A DNA stretch of 64,000 bases from Lagopus muta (Eukaryota > Chordata > Aves > Galliformes > Phasianidae): the NCBI RefSeq assembly GCF_023343835.1, contig NC_064443.1, positions 4,278,001 to 4,342,000 on the forward strand. The letters run 5' to 3'. The number at the start of each line of letters is the position of its first letter. Position 1 is the stretch's first letter. Made by a program: the position numbers and the translations under genes. Positions 26,826-39,700 of the stretch are shown one piece after another. The notes under the pieces were generated by a model. The model did no database searches. It was not told where the DNA came from and was given only the letters and a program-made list of their open reading frames with translations.

Positions 26826-28656
26826 GAATTATACACGGCATTAATAAGAAAGTAGGAGCAATATATTTATTGATATAAAATAGTGAGTTAACAACACAAC
26901 ATAATTGTAAATAAAAATGGAGTTGGCAAAGTACGCATGATTATTTACTGCATAGAGGACAGGGTTGAACACACCTGTCCAGAAGACCATCTGGCTAGTC
27001 ACAAAATTCAGAGTGGATCCCCTTGGTTTCAAAATTCCTTGAACTAAAGAGCTAAGAAGCCGAAGTGCAGCTGAATCCATTGCAGGTACCAGACTTGGAC
27101 AAGTTTATGTCCATAGGTTACATCTGTGATATAATTTTAGCGAAGCTTAACAAGATGCGACTCGATTAATAGGGATCCATACTAGCGAAGAATCTCTTAA
27201 CATCAAGGTGTAAGAATCTTTGCAAAGGTGTAACCTCAAGAGGCAACCCTCACACAGGAGAGATCTTGTCATGCAGCCAGCTGTCATGTAGGATGGCTCA
27301 ATGGGCTCTTGGACTGCTTGCTCATTAATTATGGGGTGAAATGATTGATTCATAGTCATTCTTGCGTTCTCACTGAACATATGATTTTCTTCCATATTTG
27401 GCTTGTGTTGTACACTGATCAGCACGGTGGTTAAGTGAGCGCATTGCTCAAATTAGCTCTTGGGTATTGTTTTGTTGTATTTCCCATGAATCCACTATGA
27501 GCTCTGCAGGTACAGCCATCACATCCAGTCACAGCCATCACAACTACAACCAACAGTTATCTGCTTAAGACAGAGGCAGCCACTGCAACCACCACTGGTG
27601 GGTTTTTTGCTGGAGTGAGGATATGGGAAATAAAGGTCATGTTGCAGGATGGGGAGCACACATCATGTAGACCTTTGCTATGGGTGCTTTTAGCACCATC
27701 ACAGCTACAGTGCATATTGAGCTTCACACACCTTCCCTGCCCTCTAATAATACATAGAACTAGATTTATGTCTTTTCCTGGATTATGCTGTACAGCTCAG
27801 CTATACAGTCCATATTGCAGTTTACCCACTGTCCAGCTGTGGATCTAGCAACAAGCTTAGGTTAGCTTTATCCGTACATGAAACTTTCCCATGGTAGATG
27901 TAACCAGAGACAAGAGGAATTCAGAACATCTTAAAATAAAAAAAAACTACCATGCAAGAGTAAACATTCTCCTTTACATACACAATTGACTCAAAAATAA
28001 GTTCTTTTAGTTCATTCCCAGGAAGAAGATTCAAGAAACGAGTGCTGACTAGACAATGTGGGAACAAATGAGATGGATCTCTACTCAAAGTAATCTCATT
28101 TTTGTAATTAGGTGAAAGATCACAGGGACACAACAATTTGCATCCAATCTCTCACAAGAGGGCTCCCCACTATGGTACCAAACATACAGACATTCTCAGA
28201 AATAGCCGAGCTGTAAACTATTACCAATATCAAATCTCTTGCTCTGGTTTGGCTTTTTACAGATTAACTTTTGGAGTCACAAAATGCATTGTTTCAGTCT
28301 AATAACTGAAGCTCCATGACAACCTGATCTTTCCTAGCATGCATCTCATTTTAACAACCTGAATGCATTTTAGATTTGCATTGCATACTGACGAAAGTTA
28401 TTTGCTTTTTCATTATGCAAAAAAATATTCTCATCTGCTGCAGGGCTTATTTCCTTATTAGGATAAGACTAAGTTCACAATAAATTTACTACAGAACTGT
28501 CCTTCTAAAACAAACACTGGGATGATGTTTATTTGCCTCAGAAAGAAGCTGTTTTAGAACTTTGAAATCACTATCTCAGCATCCTGCATATAAGTAATGC
28601 ACAATATGTAAGCCATTTAAATGGCTGTGAAAAAAGAAAGAAAAAAAAATAAAAGA
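26826..28656. other. Unannotated sequence inside the inverted-repeat loop
   Basis: AT-rich, with scattered short frames and no recognised gene or repeat. Confidence 0.5.
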
Positions 28657-28701
28657 CAGTATGTCCTGGTCCTTAGTGGGCCAAGGCCACAGGACATACT
28701 G
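28657..28701. repeat. Short perfect inverted repeat (hairpin)
   Basis: CAGTATGTCCTG (28657-28668) and CAGGACATACTG (28690-28701) are a perfect 12-base inverted repeat. An inner CCTT/AAGG pairing leaves a loop of about 8 bases. It could fold as an RNA or cruciform hairpin; function is unknown. Confidence 0.6.
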
Positions 28702-29461
28702 CCACATGTATAAGACAGCTATGAGAATGGAAGCTCATGGATGGACTCTCAGATGAGCAGCAAGCGTGGCAATACCTGAAACATTACTTCAGCTCCCACA
28801 GACTTTCAGAGGGATATCAGAGCTCAGTTTATCAACAAGTTCCAACCCCACCAATTTAAGTGGCTATTCATGTAACATACTCATGTATCATATGCGTATG
28901 TACCAATTAGCCACTAAGGAGTAGCAGGTGCCTGAAGATCAAGTAGCCTGTGTGTTCATAATGACTGCTGCAGAACCTCAAACCAGTAGCAATATCAGTT
29001 TATTGTTCTTATGATGACAAATTTTGTCATCTCAAGTTCATGGTCTATTAGTTACGTAATGGAGATGAAGACTGTAATTCATTAAGCACAAAACTTGCAT
29101 GCAAAGCAACATGGAGTTAAGGTTTATTATCAACAGGTATTTGTACACAATCTCTGCAAGAGGCCGCATAAGCATTTACTATGTAATGCAGCAAAATCAG
29201 CCTCCTCCTCAAATCACTCCATGGACAAGAGAGTTCTCGAGTTGTCAACTAGTTTTCAATACAAGACCATATCAAAGATGGATATGTTTACAAATAAACT
29301 GTGCACCACTTACTGAACTTGAAAGAAGTACAAAGTCATCAAGAGGAATAATATGCCATTGCCAGCAAGTACCAGATGGTGGAATGATCCTTGAATGTCT
29401 CATATAATTAGGAGTAACCATGACCACAGACAAACATAATCAAACAAAACAATGACAAGTA
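28702..29461. other. Unannotated sequence left of the right inverted arm
   Basis: Contains overlapping frames at 29095-29407 without recognised homology. No repeat is identified. Confidence 0.4.
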
Positions 29462-30105
29462 TTGGCATGAAATAATAGTCAAGGTTTTAATTATATTTTT
29501 TCCCAAAATATTTCCTTGGAGAAACCAGAAAAGTAATAAAACCCTTCATTTTTAAAAGCAGATACTAGCAATTAACAGTAGCTTTTCTTCACGGTTTCTT
29601 CACATTGTGAGCCAGGTTCTTCCTTTTTTTTTTTTTTTTAATTTTTTTTATTCATGCTGTACATCATCCAACATCACAAAACTGCTGTTTTTAAACTGAA
29701 TACACTCCCTACTGAACAATCCACTCAAGCTTCATAGTAGCAAGAACCAGATTTGTCATTTTGTGTACTGGAATGAGCTCCAGAGGCAATAAACTTTACT
29801 ATTCCACATCCTTTCTTCCTGATTCAGTGCTGCCTTCCAGTGGCAGTTCAGGTTCCTATCTGCACCCTTTCACAAGAGGAGACCTGTCATCCGTTATGAA
29901 GCAACATAGGTGAAGGGGTAGAGCCTCTTGGCTGATGCTTTTGAAAGGGGCCAGATCTGCAAGTCATTTGTAACAGCTTACAGACTGCCTTCTGAGATGG
30001 TATTCCAAGACTGTTAAACATGTGTAATAAAGTAGAGTGATGATATCTTCTGACATAATTATTTGAAGCTTGCTTGGATATTTCTGCCATTTGCTGTACA
30101 GTAGA
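29462..30105 (-). repeat. Inverted repeat, right arm
   Basis: Reverse-complement partner of 22632-23283. It includes the T-rich block at 29624-29649. Outside the arms (beyond 30105 and before 22632) similarity fades. Confidence 0.85.
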
Positions 30106-33100
30106 ACCCAGAGCCACTATCAGTCAACAACAAGTCAGCTATTATAGTTAACAGCAGTAGTCAACAGAGCTGACTACAGTAGGATACTAGAGACATCCAC
30201 TGCAATCAACTCATTCCCAAGCATGCTCTCAGCTCAGCTCTGCATTTCTGTGTTGTATTTTGCTTCAATGGAGGTATCTAGAGGTAACCACCAAACACAT
30301 AAAAGCAAAAACCAAACAAGCAAAGCACCACAAATTGCTTCATATAAAGATGGTTTAAGTTCCTGGTGGAAAAATGGAACTGAATTAAGTACTAAGTAAA
30401 ACAGAACAACGTGTTACCTGGCTTCTTCCCATCTGCAGGGAATTTAGGTGTCTTTATATTTCCATTTAAAGTCTTCTTGCATTAACATTGCAAAGAGGAA
30501 CCTCTGAAGTTTTTTCAGTAGTACTTTCAATGATCTCTGTAGTTATAAAGGAGAGAAGTGAAGACAACTTCTACAGTTCTAATCATTGTTTCACTAACGT
30601 AGATCAGATGACTGTTACTTTGTATTTATTTTAAGCTGTTTCATTCTGTGCCTGTCCAGATCGAAGAGCTACAGTATTTACAGAATTCTGCTTTCTGCAG
30701 GTGCTGTTGGAGTGCTATTAAGTACCTTTTTTAAGGTTCCATGCAGCCTGTACGTACATGGCTGCCCCTTAATATCAAAGTATCGTGGAAAATGCTCTAT
30801 TTTTCTCTTGACGCTCTATCTACCTAACCCAACTGCTTTTGGGCCATTTCCTGTGAGAAGAGGCAGCCTCTACTCTCTTTTCACAGAGGACACTCCTGCA
30901 GAAAATCTTGCCACGCGTGACAGAAAATGAAGCAGAAAAAATGACAACCTCGTTCTGCAGCCTCCCAAAAAAACAACTAAGGACTGTATGAGATTGTCAT
31001 GCTGGCAGGGAAGGGAAAACTGAACACAGAAAGGGAAGACCACCACTAATTACCACCTGCTCATCTCCCAAAAACTGATACCAAAGCGATGCGGGTGAAG
31101 AAGAGGAAATTAAACCCAGCAAGGAAGTTATAGTGGTTTCAGTGAATATATTTTGCTCAGCATCTGTAGGAAAGTTGAGTTATTTGGAGCTCTGTTGAAA
31201 GCTGAGACAAGTTCAAGACTTACAGTGGTTTGAAACAAAAAAATTCTAACGCAGTTTCTATTCCTAAAATTCACTAATAGACCAATCGTATTCAGGTCAG
31301 GTTGTTCATTTGACAAAGTTTCTTATATGATCTCATACCTCCTACTGACAAGATAAATTTTGTTGCATAATATTTTATTTCATTTGGGCGTGCATATCAA
31401 AACAACATTTGTCACACGTCCCCTTATGTTACTGGTGTTAAAACGCAGCATAATGTGGTTTTGGTCTTCTGCAGTACTTCAGCCTATGAAATCATTACAA
31501 AAAGGATTAAAACTTACTAATTAGTGTACTTAGTTATCTGGATTTTATTTTGAGTAGACAAATTTTTAAGCAGGCTACCTTTCAAAACTGAATTATTTAA
31601 CTTCACATGACAGTAATTCTTGGGAAGTTCTAAGCCACCTGGAAATAAATATATTTGTTTTATATTGTTTGTCTCTGCTGTTGTTCTTTGACAGATAGAA
31701 TATGTCCTATCTTGCCAGTGAGTTTAGACAATGATAATCATAAATGTGACTTTTGTGCAAAGAGCATAAAGCCAGCTTTTGGCTGACAGTCAGGCATGTT
31801 AGTGCACAGAAAGGCACAACCAGCTATGTGCATCACAAGCAGCTATATGCATCTGCTACAGACGGCTGCATGAGTGCTATTTTGTACATTCCTCACTTGC
31901 AGATATATTTCCCGAAGCTGCTTTTGTAAAGTTAGTCCTGTCATGTTGCTGTGAAAATGGTTGTCCACACTGTCAATGGTCTGAGTTTTACTCATAATAA
32001 TGAATATTTTTATAAGAATAATGGCAGCGAAAAAAAAAGCACAGATCTAATTTTTGTCAGGCCATGGAAACTGCACACGAAGATATTCAGATGCCTGATT
32101 ATAGACAGGTGTGTAGACTTTTTAAGCTGTTAAGGTAAATGAAGAACTTCACTGCTGGAATGTAACTCACTGGATTTTAAGTACAGAAAAAATGACTCTG
32201 AAAATGTAGCCTAGCACCTTTTAATACTCACACAGGGCAAAAAAGTTTCTGATGCTGTAAACTAGGCATGTCACTGAATGCCCTCAGCTGTGAAACTAAA
32301 TGCAAAGTTAGCTTACTGCATTTTAAGTAATGCCTGGGTCCATATTGCATCTTTGCATAAAGCAAAATAATTTTTTATATACTTCAGAAGTTTAAAAACA
32401 TGATGTATTACTTCCTAGTTACAACGACAGCCTCTCTGCCTCAGGTTCTGCAGCATAATTCCTGTTCATTGCATTTCTGGAGACCTAGTTCCCTTTCAAG
32501 ATATTTACTTATTGTTTCTTTGCCTTAACGATGAACTGTCTGCTTGATTTGTTCACACACTTTCCATGGAATCCATATCTATTCATTGAAACAAAATGTA
32601 ACTTGGGAAAAGATAAAAGGCTTAAATTTATGTCCTGTCCAGGACCTTGGCTGAAGTTTTCAGAGAGGAGCTCTTGCTCTGTGCTATCCCACACTGCTAC
32701 CACACTCGAAGGTTGAAGTTTAAACAAGATTAATATGCAGCAATGCTTTGTAATCCACAGTGCTGGCATTTTTTCCCCACATACCTCCAACTTGCTTATA
32801 TTCTATTTCCTTGAGGCTGAACCATTCTTCCCCTTCATTATCTTCATAATCCAAAGTCAAGAACAGATGCTCAGTGGATTAAGCTCAACTACTGGCTTCT
32901 CTCATAATGTTAAATCAGATTTCAGCTCCCTTCAGACTGTTCATTTATAATGTCCTGTGTCCTTATAGTAACAGCCACGAACTTGTATTTATTATTTTTG
33001 TAAAACTATTTTACAAGGAAACAATTTTGCTCCTGCCTATTCTTCTAAAGCTATTTGCCAGACAATGACTGCGTATTTCCCTTCTCCATACATAAAGGCC

Positions 33101-34049
33101 GACACATCATTTTCATTCAGTATATGACTTTAGTTCCATTTCTCAACCTGCAGAATTCATCCTGAAAATAAGACAACTTGGAACAAAGCCAAATGCACTG
33201 AAATTATGTCAAAATATTTCCTGACCAAAATCAACAGTGTTGCACAGATTAGAAGCACTTCCTGTTAATGCCATCAGTAAGGATATCAATACCTATGAGG
33301 ACAAGGAAAGGATTCCTTGCTTTCACAGATTCAGAAACAGGGATTTTTCCAACTTCATTGCTTTAGCAATTCTTGAACATTCCATTTAAATTCACCAAAA
33401 ATATTTGTTAATCCATTCAAACCAATCAAATAGATTATCTCCTGTAGATTATGTTGCAATGTATAATAAAGGCTAACTTTTGTTAAAATTTGTTAGAATA
33501 CTTTTAGTGTTACAGTGTCTCAGTGTTACAGGGCAACTGAGACAATTATACTACTAGAGTCAGTCACTCTGTGACCAGAAAAATGAAAAGATCTGATTTT
33601 ACACTAAATCAACACACATGTGATAGCAATTTCCATTTCAACTGCATAGATTTCTACTTCATTAAAGCACAACCAAATCAGCACCAACTGAAGAGCAGCA
33701 GTGACGAATGTGATCCTATAGCATCTGCTGAATACTTGTTTGGTAGCCTTAAGATTTAATAGAAACAAACTAATTAATATTTTAACACTATTACCTTTGT
33801 TAAAGGACCTTTCAAAACTCCTTGTCTGCCAAATTCCAATGAAATAATCACTGCTAAATAATAATTGCTAACTTATGCTGTACTTAAACAGATCCCCAGG
33901 GATTCTCTAGATTTATCCTATGGTTGCTTAGTATTTCAGTTCAGTTACCAGCAGAGATTCAACTGTGCTTTCTAAACCCAAATTAATTCAAAATCCAATT
34001 TTTTCAAACATAAAAGCAAGAAAAGTACGGAGTACCAAGGTTCACACAA
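30106..34049. other. Gene-free AT-rich interval
   Basis: About 3.9 kb with no ORF of recognisable family and no repeat that I could name. Confidence 0.5.
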
Positions 34050-36110
34050 CTGCAGAATGGTTAAGGGTGGAAGGAGGTCATTTTGCCCAGTATGTCTGGC
34101 TTGAGCTTGGTCACCTAAAAAAGGCTGTCCAGGACCGTGTCCAAATGGAAATTACACAGCCTCTTTGGGAAACCTGTTCTAGTGCTTCTGGACCTTGCAG
34201 CCTGCATTTAGATATTTATGTAAACCTCCCACCCCCTGCCCCCTGAGCCTTCTCTTTAGGCCAAACAGTCTCAACTCTTTCAGCTTTTTTTCATTGGAGA
34301 GGTGCTCCAGTCCCTTAGTCATCTTAAGGGACCTTTGTTTGACATATTTTAATTGTTACACGTCTCCCTTGTACTGGGGAGCCCAGAAATGGACACAGTA
34401 CTCTAAAATGTGGTCTTACTAATGCTGAGTGGAAGGGAGGGCTCACCTCCCCCACCTTGCTATTCACACTGCTAATACAGCAGAGGACACTGTCAGTTTT
34501 CTTTGTCACAAGGCCATACAGCTGGCTCATGGTCAACTTGCTGCCCTCCAGGACCTTCAGGTCCCTTTCTACAAAGCTACTTTTTAGCTAGTTAGACTTC
34601 AGCATACATTGGTGCATGGAATAATGTCTTCTCAGGTGCAGGATTTGGCACTTCCCCTTGTTGAACTGCATAAGGCTCCTTGCCAGTCCTCTTCTTCAGC
34701 TTGCTAAGGTCTTTCTGACATATCAGTTGCTCTTCCCAATTGTATATTATCAGCCATTCTCTGCTTCATCATCCAGATAATTAACAAAGATGATGAACCA
34801 GACTGAACCAAGAGTGCTCTGCTAGATACTGGCCTCCCACTATACTTTGTTCTACCAATGCCTCTGGCCCAGCCATTAGGTTTCAGTTCACTTCACTGAC
34901 TGCTCACTTAGCCCATGTTTTGTCAGCTTATGAGAATCTTAGGGCAGATAGCATAAAAAGCTTATCTGAATGTAGACAATATCTAGTGCTCTCCTTTTAT
35001 CTATCAGGTCATTTCATTATAGAAGTTTATCAGATTGGTCAAACGTTTTTTCCTATGTGAATCCATGCTGATTATTTCCAGTGACCTTCTTGTCCTTCGT
35101 ACATCTGCAAACTGTTTCCAAGATCAGTTGCTTCATTATTTTGCTAGGGACTGAAGTGAGGCTTATCTGCCTGTAGTTTCACGGGTCATCCTGCACTTTT
35201 TGAAGACAGGAATGATATTTGTTTTCCACTGTCCTCAGGAACCTCTCTCAATTGCTACAATCATTCAAAGATTATTGAGAGCAGATTCAATTTTATCAGG
35301 CGTTTCTCTCAGCATTCACAGGTGCACCCTCTGAGGATCCATGGATTTTTGTATGCTCAATTTCCTTAAGTATTCTATAGCCAGATCCTCCTCCAGCAGC
35401 CAATCTTGCTCCAGGCTTCCTCCCATTCTCCCGTGCCTGTGATTTCTGAAGGCTAATCTTGTTAATAAAGACTGGGGCAAAAAAGGCATTCAGTACCTCA
35501 GCATCTTCCATGTCTCACATCACCAGGGTCTCAGCCCCATCCAATAGCAAGTCTGCATTTACCCTAAACATTGTTTTGCTATTTATGTACTTGTGGAAAT
35601 CCTTTTGTTGCCATTGACATATCTTATCATGCTCAATTTCAGGTAGGCTTTCCTAATTGCATCTCTGCATGCTTTGACAATGTCTCTATAACATTCTCAG
35701 CTTATCTGTACTTGCTTCTATCTCTTGTGTATTTCCTTTTTATGTTTGAGGTTTGCCAGGAAAAAATGTCCATCCATGCATGACTCCTGGCATGTCTGTG
35801 GGTTGTTTTTTGTTTTTGTTTTGTTTTGTTTTGGTTTTGCCCATTTTCCTGCTTATTTGAATCACTTTCAAGCATGGAGGAACTGATTCTCAAATACTAA
35901 CCAGCTTCCTTGGGACCATCTTCTTTCCAAGTCCTTATCCCATGGGACATCACCTGCCTATTGAGTTCAGTGAGGATATGATTAAGTGAGCGATCCTCCT
36001 GGCTCATCCAGTGTAGTGGAAATAATACATTCTAAATGGTTAGCACTCTTCCTCAACACAGTGTCAGTAAGTTCCAATTAAGTCCATGCATGAGCCTTCC
36101 CTAACATTTA
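34050..36110 (-). mobile_element. Old CR1 LINE, about 2 kb, minus strand
   Basis: A degraded CR1 read right to left. Near 35940-35870 it resembles the region upstream of the RT. At 35511-35460 it encodes EVLNAFFAPVF (CR1 consensus EVLNDFFASVF). At 35250-35045 it reads NYRQISLTSVPSKIMKQLIL, then NNQHGFT, which is the start of the RT domain. At 34540-34330 it covers the distal ORF. The 3' end is near 34050. Stops and frameshifts are frequent, so it is much older than the CR1s in the duplicated block. Part of the central RT is missing or unrecognisable. Confidence 0.85.
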
Positions 36111-36681
36111 TCCAAAAGACAGAGGCTTTGGTTCAATTTCCTCCTTACATTGAATGAGGGTTTTTATACTCCTATCTTTAATAAATTGTCACACTGTCAG
36201 CGTGCCAGCAGACAGTTCTCTCCATAGGATTAGCAGCTCTTTAAAGAGGTAGCAAAAGAAGCCCTCACTTAAACTGTACTGAGTGACTGATGAACTGGAA
36301 TAGAAAGGAAAAACAGAAAGGAAAAGTGAATACAGAGAAGGAGCTTATATACTTCAGCCTGATATTCCTTCAGGAATTTTCTCCAATTGAAGGAAGCCTC
36401 AGTTCCAATCCTTACTCAACAAACTGTTTCCAGATGTTATTTTTCTGAAGATCCTTTCTAGTGAATATGTGGAAGTCAAGTTCCTGTTTCTCCTGTGTGG
36501 GCCATTTAAACAATACTTGACCCATTAGAGCTCAAGTGTCCTTCTAAAAGAAGGATGATGAATCATTAGACAAGGCTAAGGATTTCTTTTTTTTTTTTTT
36601 TTACTTTGAAACATGAGTAAGAATATACACCCTATATTTTACAAATTCAGAACAGCAATTGAAAAGTACCTGCACATTTTG

Positions 36682-36722
<41 letters not shown>

Positions 36723-39700
36723 TGAATATGCTTTCCTGTGGAAAAATTGCAAAGAAAAAGAACTAGAAGATGCAAATCGTTTCTGCAATGAAATAGCTTG
36801 CTGTCTCTGCATAGCATGCCAACCTCTTCCTTTATTATCACAGTTACTTACTGCTTTAGCCTATGATACTTCATATGCTCAGCTTTTAATTATCAACTCT
36901 TCATATCTTCCTATAGGAACAAAGTTCAGTGCAGTTACCTCTCCACACTCTTGGGCTGGCCTTTGATATACCATCAACGTGCATATAATAATCTTGCAAC
37001 AAAAGAAATACAGACACATTCAACCATCAGCCCCTCAGCAGGATAAAGTGCTTGCAGAGATTACAGTACAGGACCTGTAACAATTCTGCACATTTCCTTC
37101 ATTTGATTCAAATGAAAGCTTGTAACATTTCTGTGGAATACAGTATGGTTTTGTTTCTATTGATGATAGTCTATTATTTCATTTCACTACTGACATCAAC
37201 AAACAGCTCTGGGAGTGGAACAATTTCTTAACTTAAATGATGTCTTCAGCTGTTCTTCCTTATGTGTTTCCTTATGGAGGCTATTAGTTAGAAAGACTAA
37301 AATGATCAAACCAATTTTTTAAAAATACATATTTAGCTGTATAAACTCTACTAATTAAAGCAGTGTAAACCAGTCTTCTCTTCTAAATTTAGACAATACT
37401 GCAGTTTATTGATGTAAGAAGAGGCACAAAAGGTGATCAACAAGGAGTCAAAAAGATTCCTCATCTCATTTGTCTGTATTCAGTTTTTGAATGGAGGAGA
37501 CAGTGCTTGCAACATCAAAGCCATTATGCTTGTTAACACTTGTTAAAGCACTTCTATCAGAACTCAGTGCTTGCCAAATGAAGTTACAGGCAAAGCACAC
37601 AGGACTAATCATGGAATTGTGCTACATTAAAATGCAACACCTAGTCCATATTATTTTTCCAAGCATAAAGATGTAATTCAGGCAAGTCTGTGCCTGCAGA
37701 ACAGTGCCACATAAAGACATCTTTCCCACAGACCACTCAGCTAGGAGATCAATATATTTCTACAGTGATACAAAATATTTGTTTTGACATGTATAAGACA
37801 TACTTCACATGCCACTCAAACGAAGGTGCTTTTTTCATCCCCTGAAGACCCAAATTCAAGAGCAAGCCAACATCTTTAGAATCTGTCTCTGCTTGGAGAG
37901 CCTGTCTTACAACACAGTCAGTCCCAAAGGCAGCCAGATATTAAATTACTACCTGTATCTGCACTGGCCAGAATCAAATATTTTCATCATATCAGAATGA
38001 TAAATAAAAAGAGGCATGTAGTCACTGGAAGATTATGAACATTCTGATTTAATACTAATCTTCTGAATGACATGAGAACTGAGTTTGTATCTGTTGCCTC
38101 AGATTATCAAAAGTTATCATTTTTCTTTGGTCATTCATCTTTATTTATTTCTTTGTTTACTCTTTAAAAAGGGCATATGGGTGACTTTCCAGACAACTAG
38201 AGATGCAATTTGTAAGCTAGCTCTGAAATTCCATGAACCATCAAGCATTAGTCAACACAAACACATTATATTTCTATTCCTCAGTGCTTCTTAAGAAACA
38301 TATTTTCTGTCTTTTACTTCCCTTATGTTCCTGTCATTCTTACTAAGTCCAGTTTCTGCATAATCATTATGGCAAGGCAAATGGACTTAATTTCTTTCTT
38401 TCTCCATTAAGACAAAAAGCAGAAAGCTTCTTTTTGCTGTAACTCAAAAACATTCACTTTTTTTCCCCTCTCTCTCATTACTCAAAGCAACAAACAAATC
38501 CCAGCATCACTGGAAGATTTGGTCAGTTCCCTTCTTTCAAAGATTTTTTTATTGAGGACATACTTTGTTCTGAGAGAGCAGACAGAAAGGAAAAAAAAAA
38601 TCACTTCCCTTTAGAAAGAGGAGGGAATGCTGTGAGTTATATCTGTGCATTTCTTATGCATTGAACACAATAAAATACAGAGGAAAAAGGCCTGGATGCT
38701 TTCCTGGCTGTGAACTACAACTGAGGAATAAAGCATTCTGAAGTAACTCATCATTATCATCCAAAGTGCAGGTCATTGTTATAAAGAAAAAAAAAAAAAA
38801 TCACCAGAAGTTCTTATGGAAAGGAATCAAGAACACAAATCATCTAGCAAAATCCTGGAGCTCGCTTTTCGGAAAAGAAGAAATACAACTCACTTGGCTT
38901 CACACATACAAGGCCTTTGTGTTGTCTTACTATTCTCCCATATAAGATAGGCAGTGATGCAAATAGAGTTGACCTTGTCTTTGTACAGGAGCATGCACAT
39001 ATATATATCCGATATGATAAATATATCTAATTTGATTATACTGTAAAGGATTCACTTGTGATATTTCTTGTGTTTAATTTAGAATTCTTAGTATTTTCTG
39101 GTGATGAGCACAGTGGCCATATTGACCAAGCAAAACAAAACACTAAGCCTCTCAGCTGTGAAGCAGAAGAATAAACAACACATGCAGTGGAAGATAAATA
39201 CAAACAGATGAAGCTTCTCAAGGGTCTCCTGTAGTTCCATTTGCAGGCCTACTTTCTATTTGAATCCCTCTTATATTTACTGAAGATCCCTTTTACCACT
39301 AAAAACATAGTTTTTATACTCATGCCAACATCTTTTTTATGTAAACTGGTAAAAAAAATGCAATATGATGAATTGTACACACACTATTGCCTTGTATAAA
39401 GCACTACAGAAACATTTCAATAGCTTTTAGAGTATAATGCATTTGTCTGTGTACTACTTTTTTTTCATCGTGAGTACGATCCAAGCTGTTACTCCATTCT
39501 CCTGGAGGTCTAATTGCTCTTCTTCATAAAGCAGAAAAACAAAGCCAGACTGATCAACAGACCTGATTAACAATGAAAATTTTCGGATACAGGCAAGATA
39601 TATTGATGCTGCATATTCCTTCTCATATTATCCTTAAGTTAACTTCTTTATTTTACTGGAAAGTGTTCAAAATCACCTTGGGAAGCAGATTGGTGTGTCT

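Noticed and set aside
36613..36966. 117-codon frame with a polyphenylalanine run
   Set aside because: It is a translation of the T38 tract.
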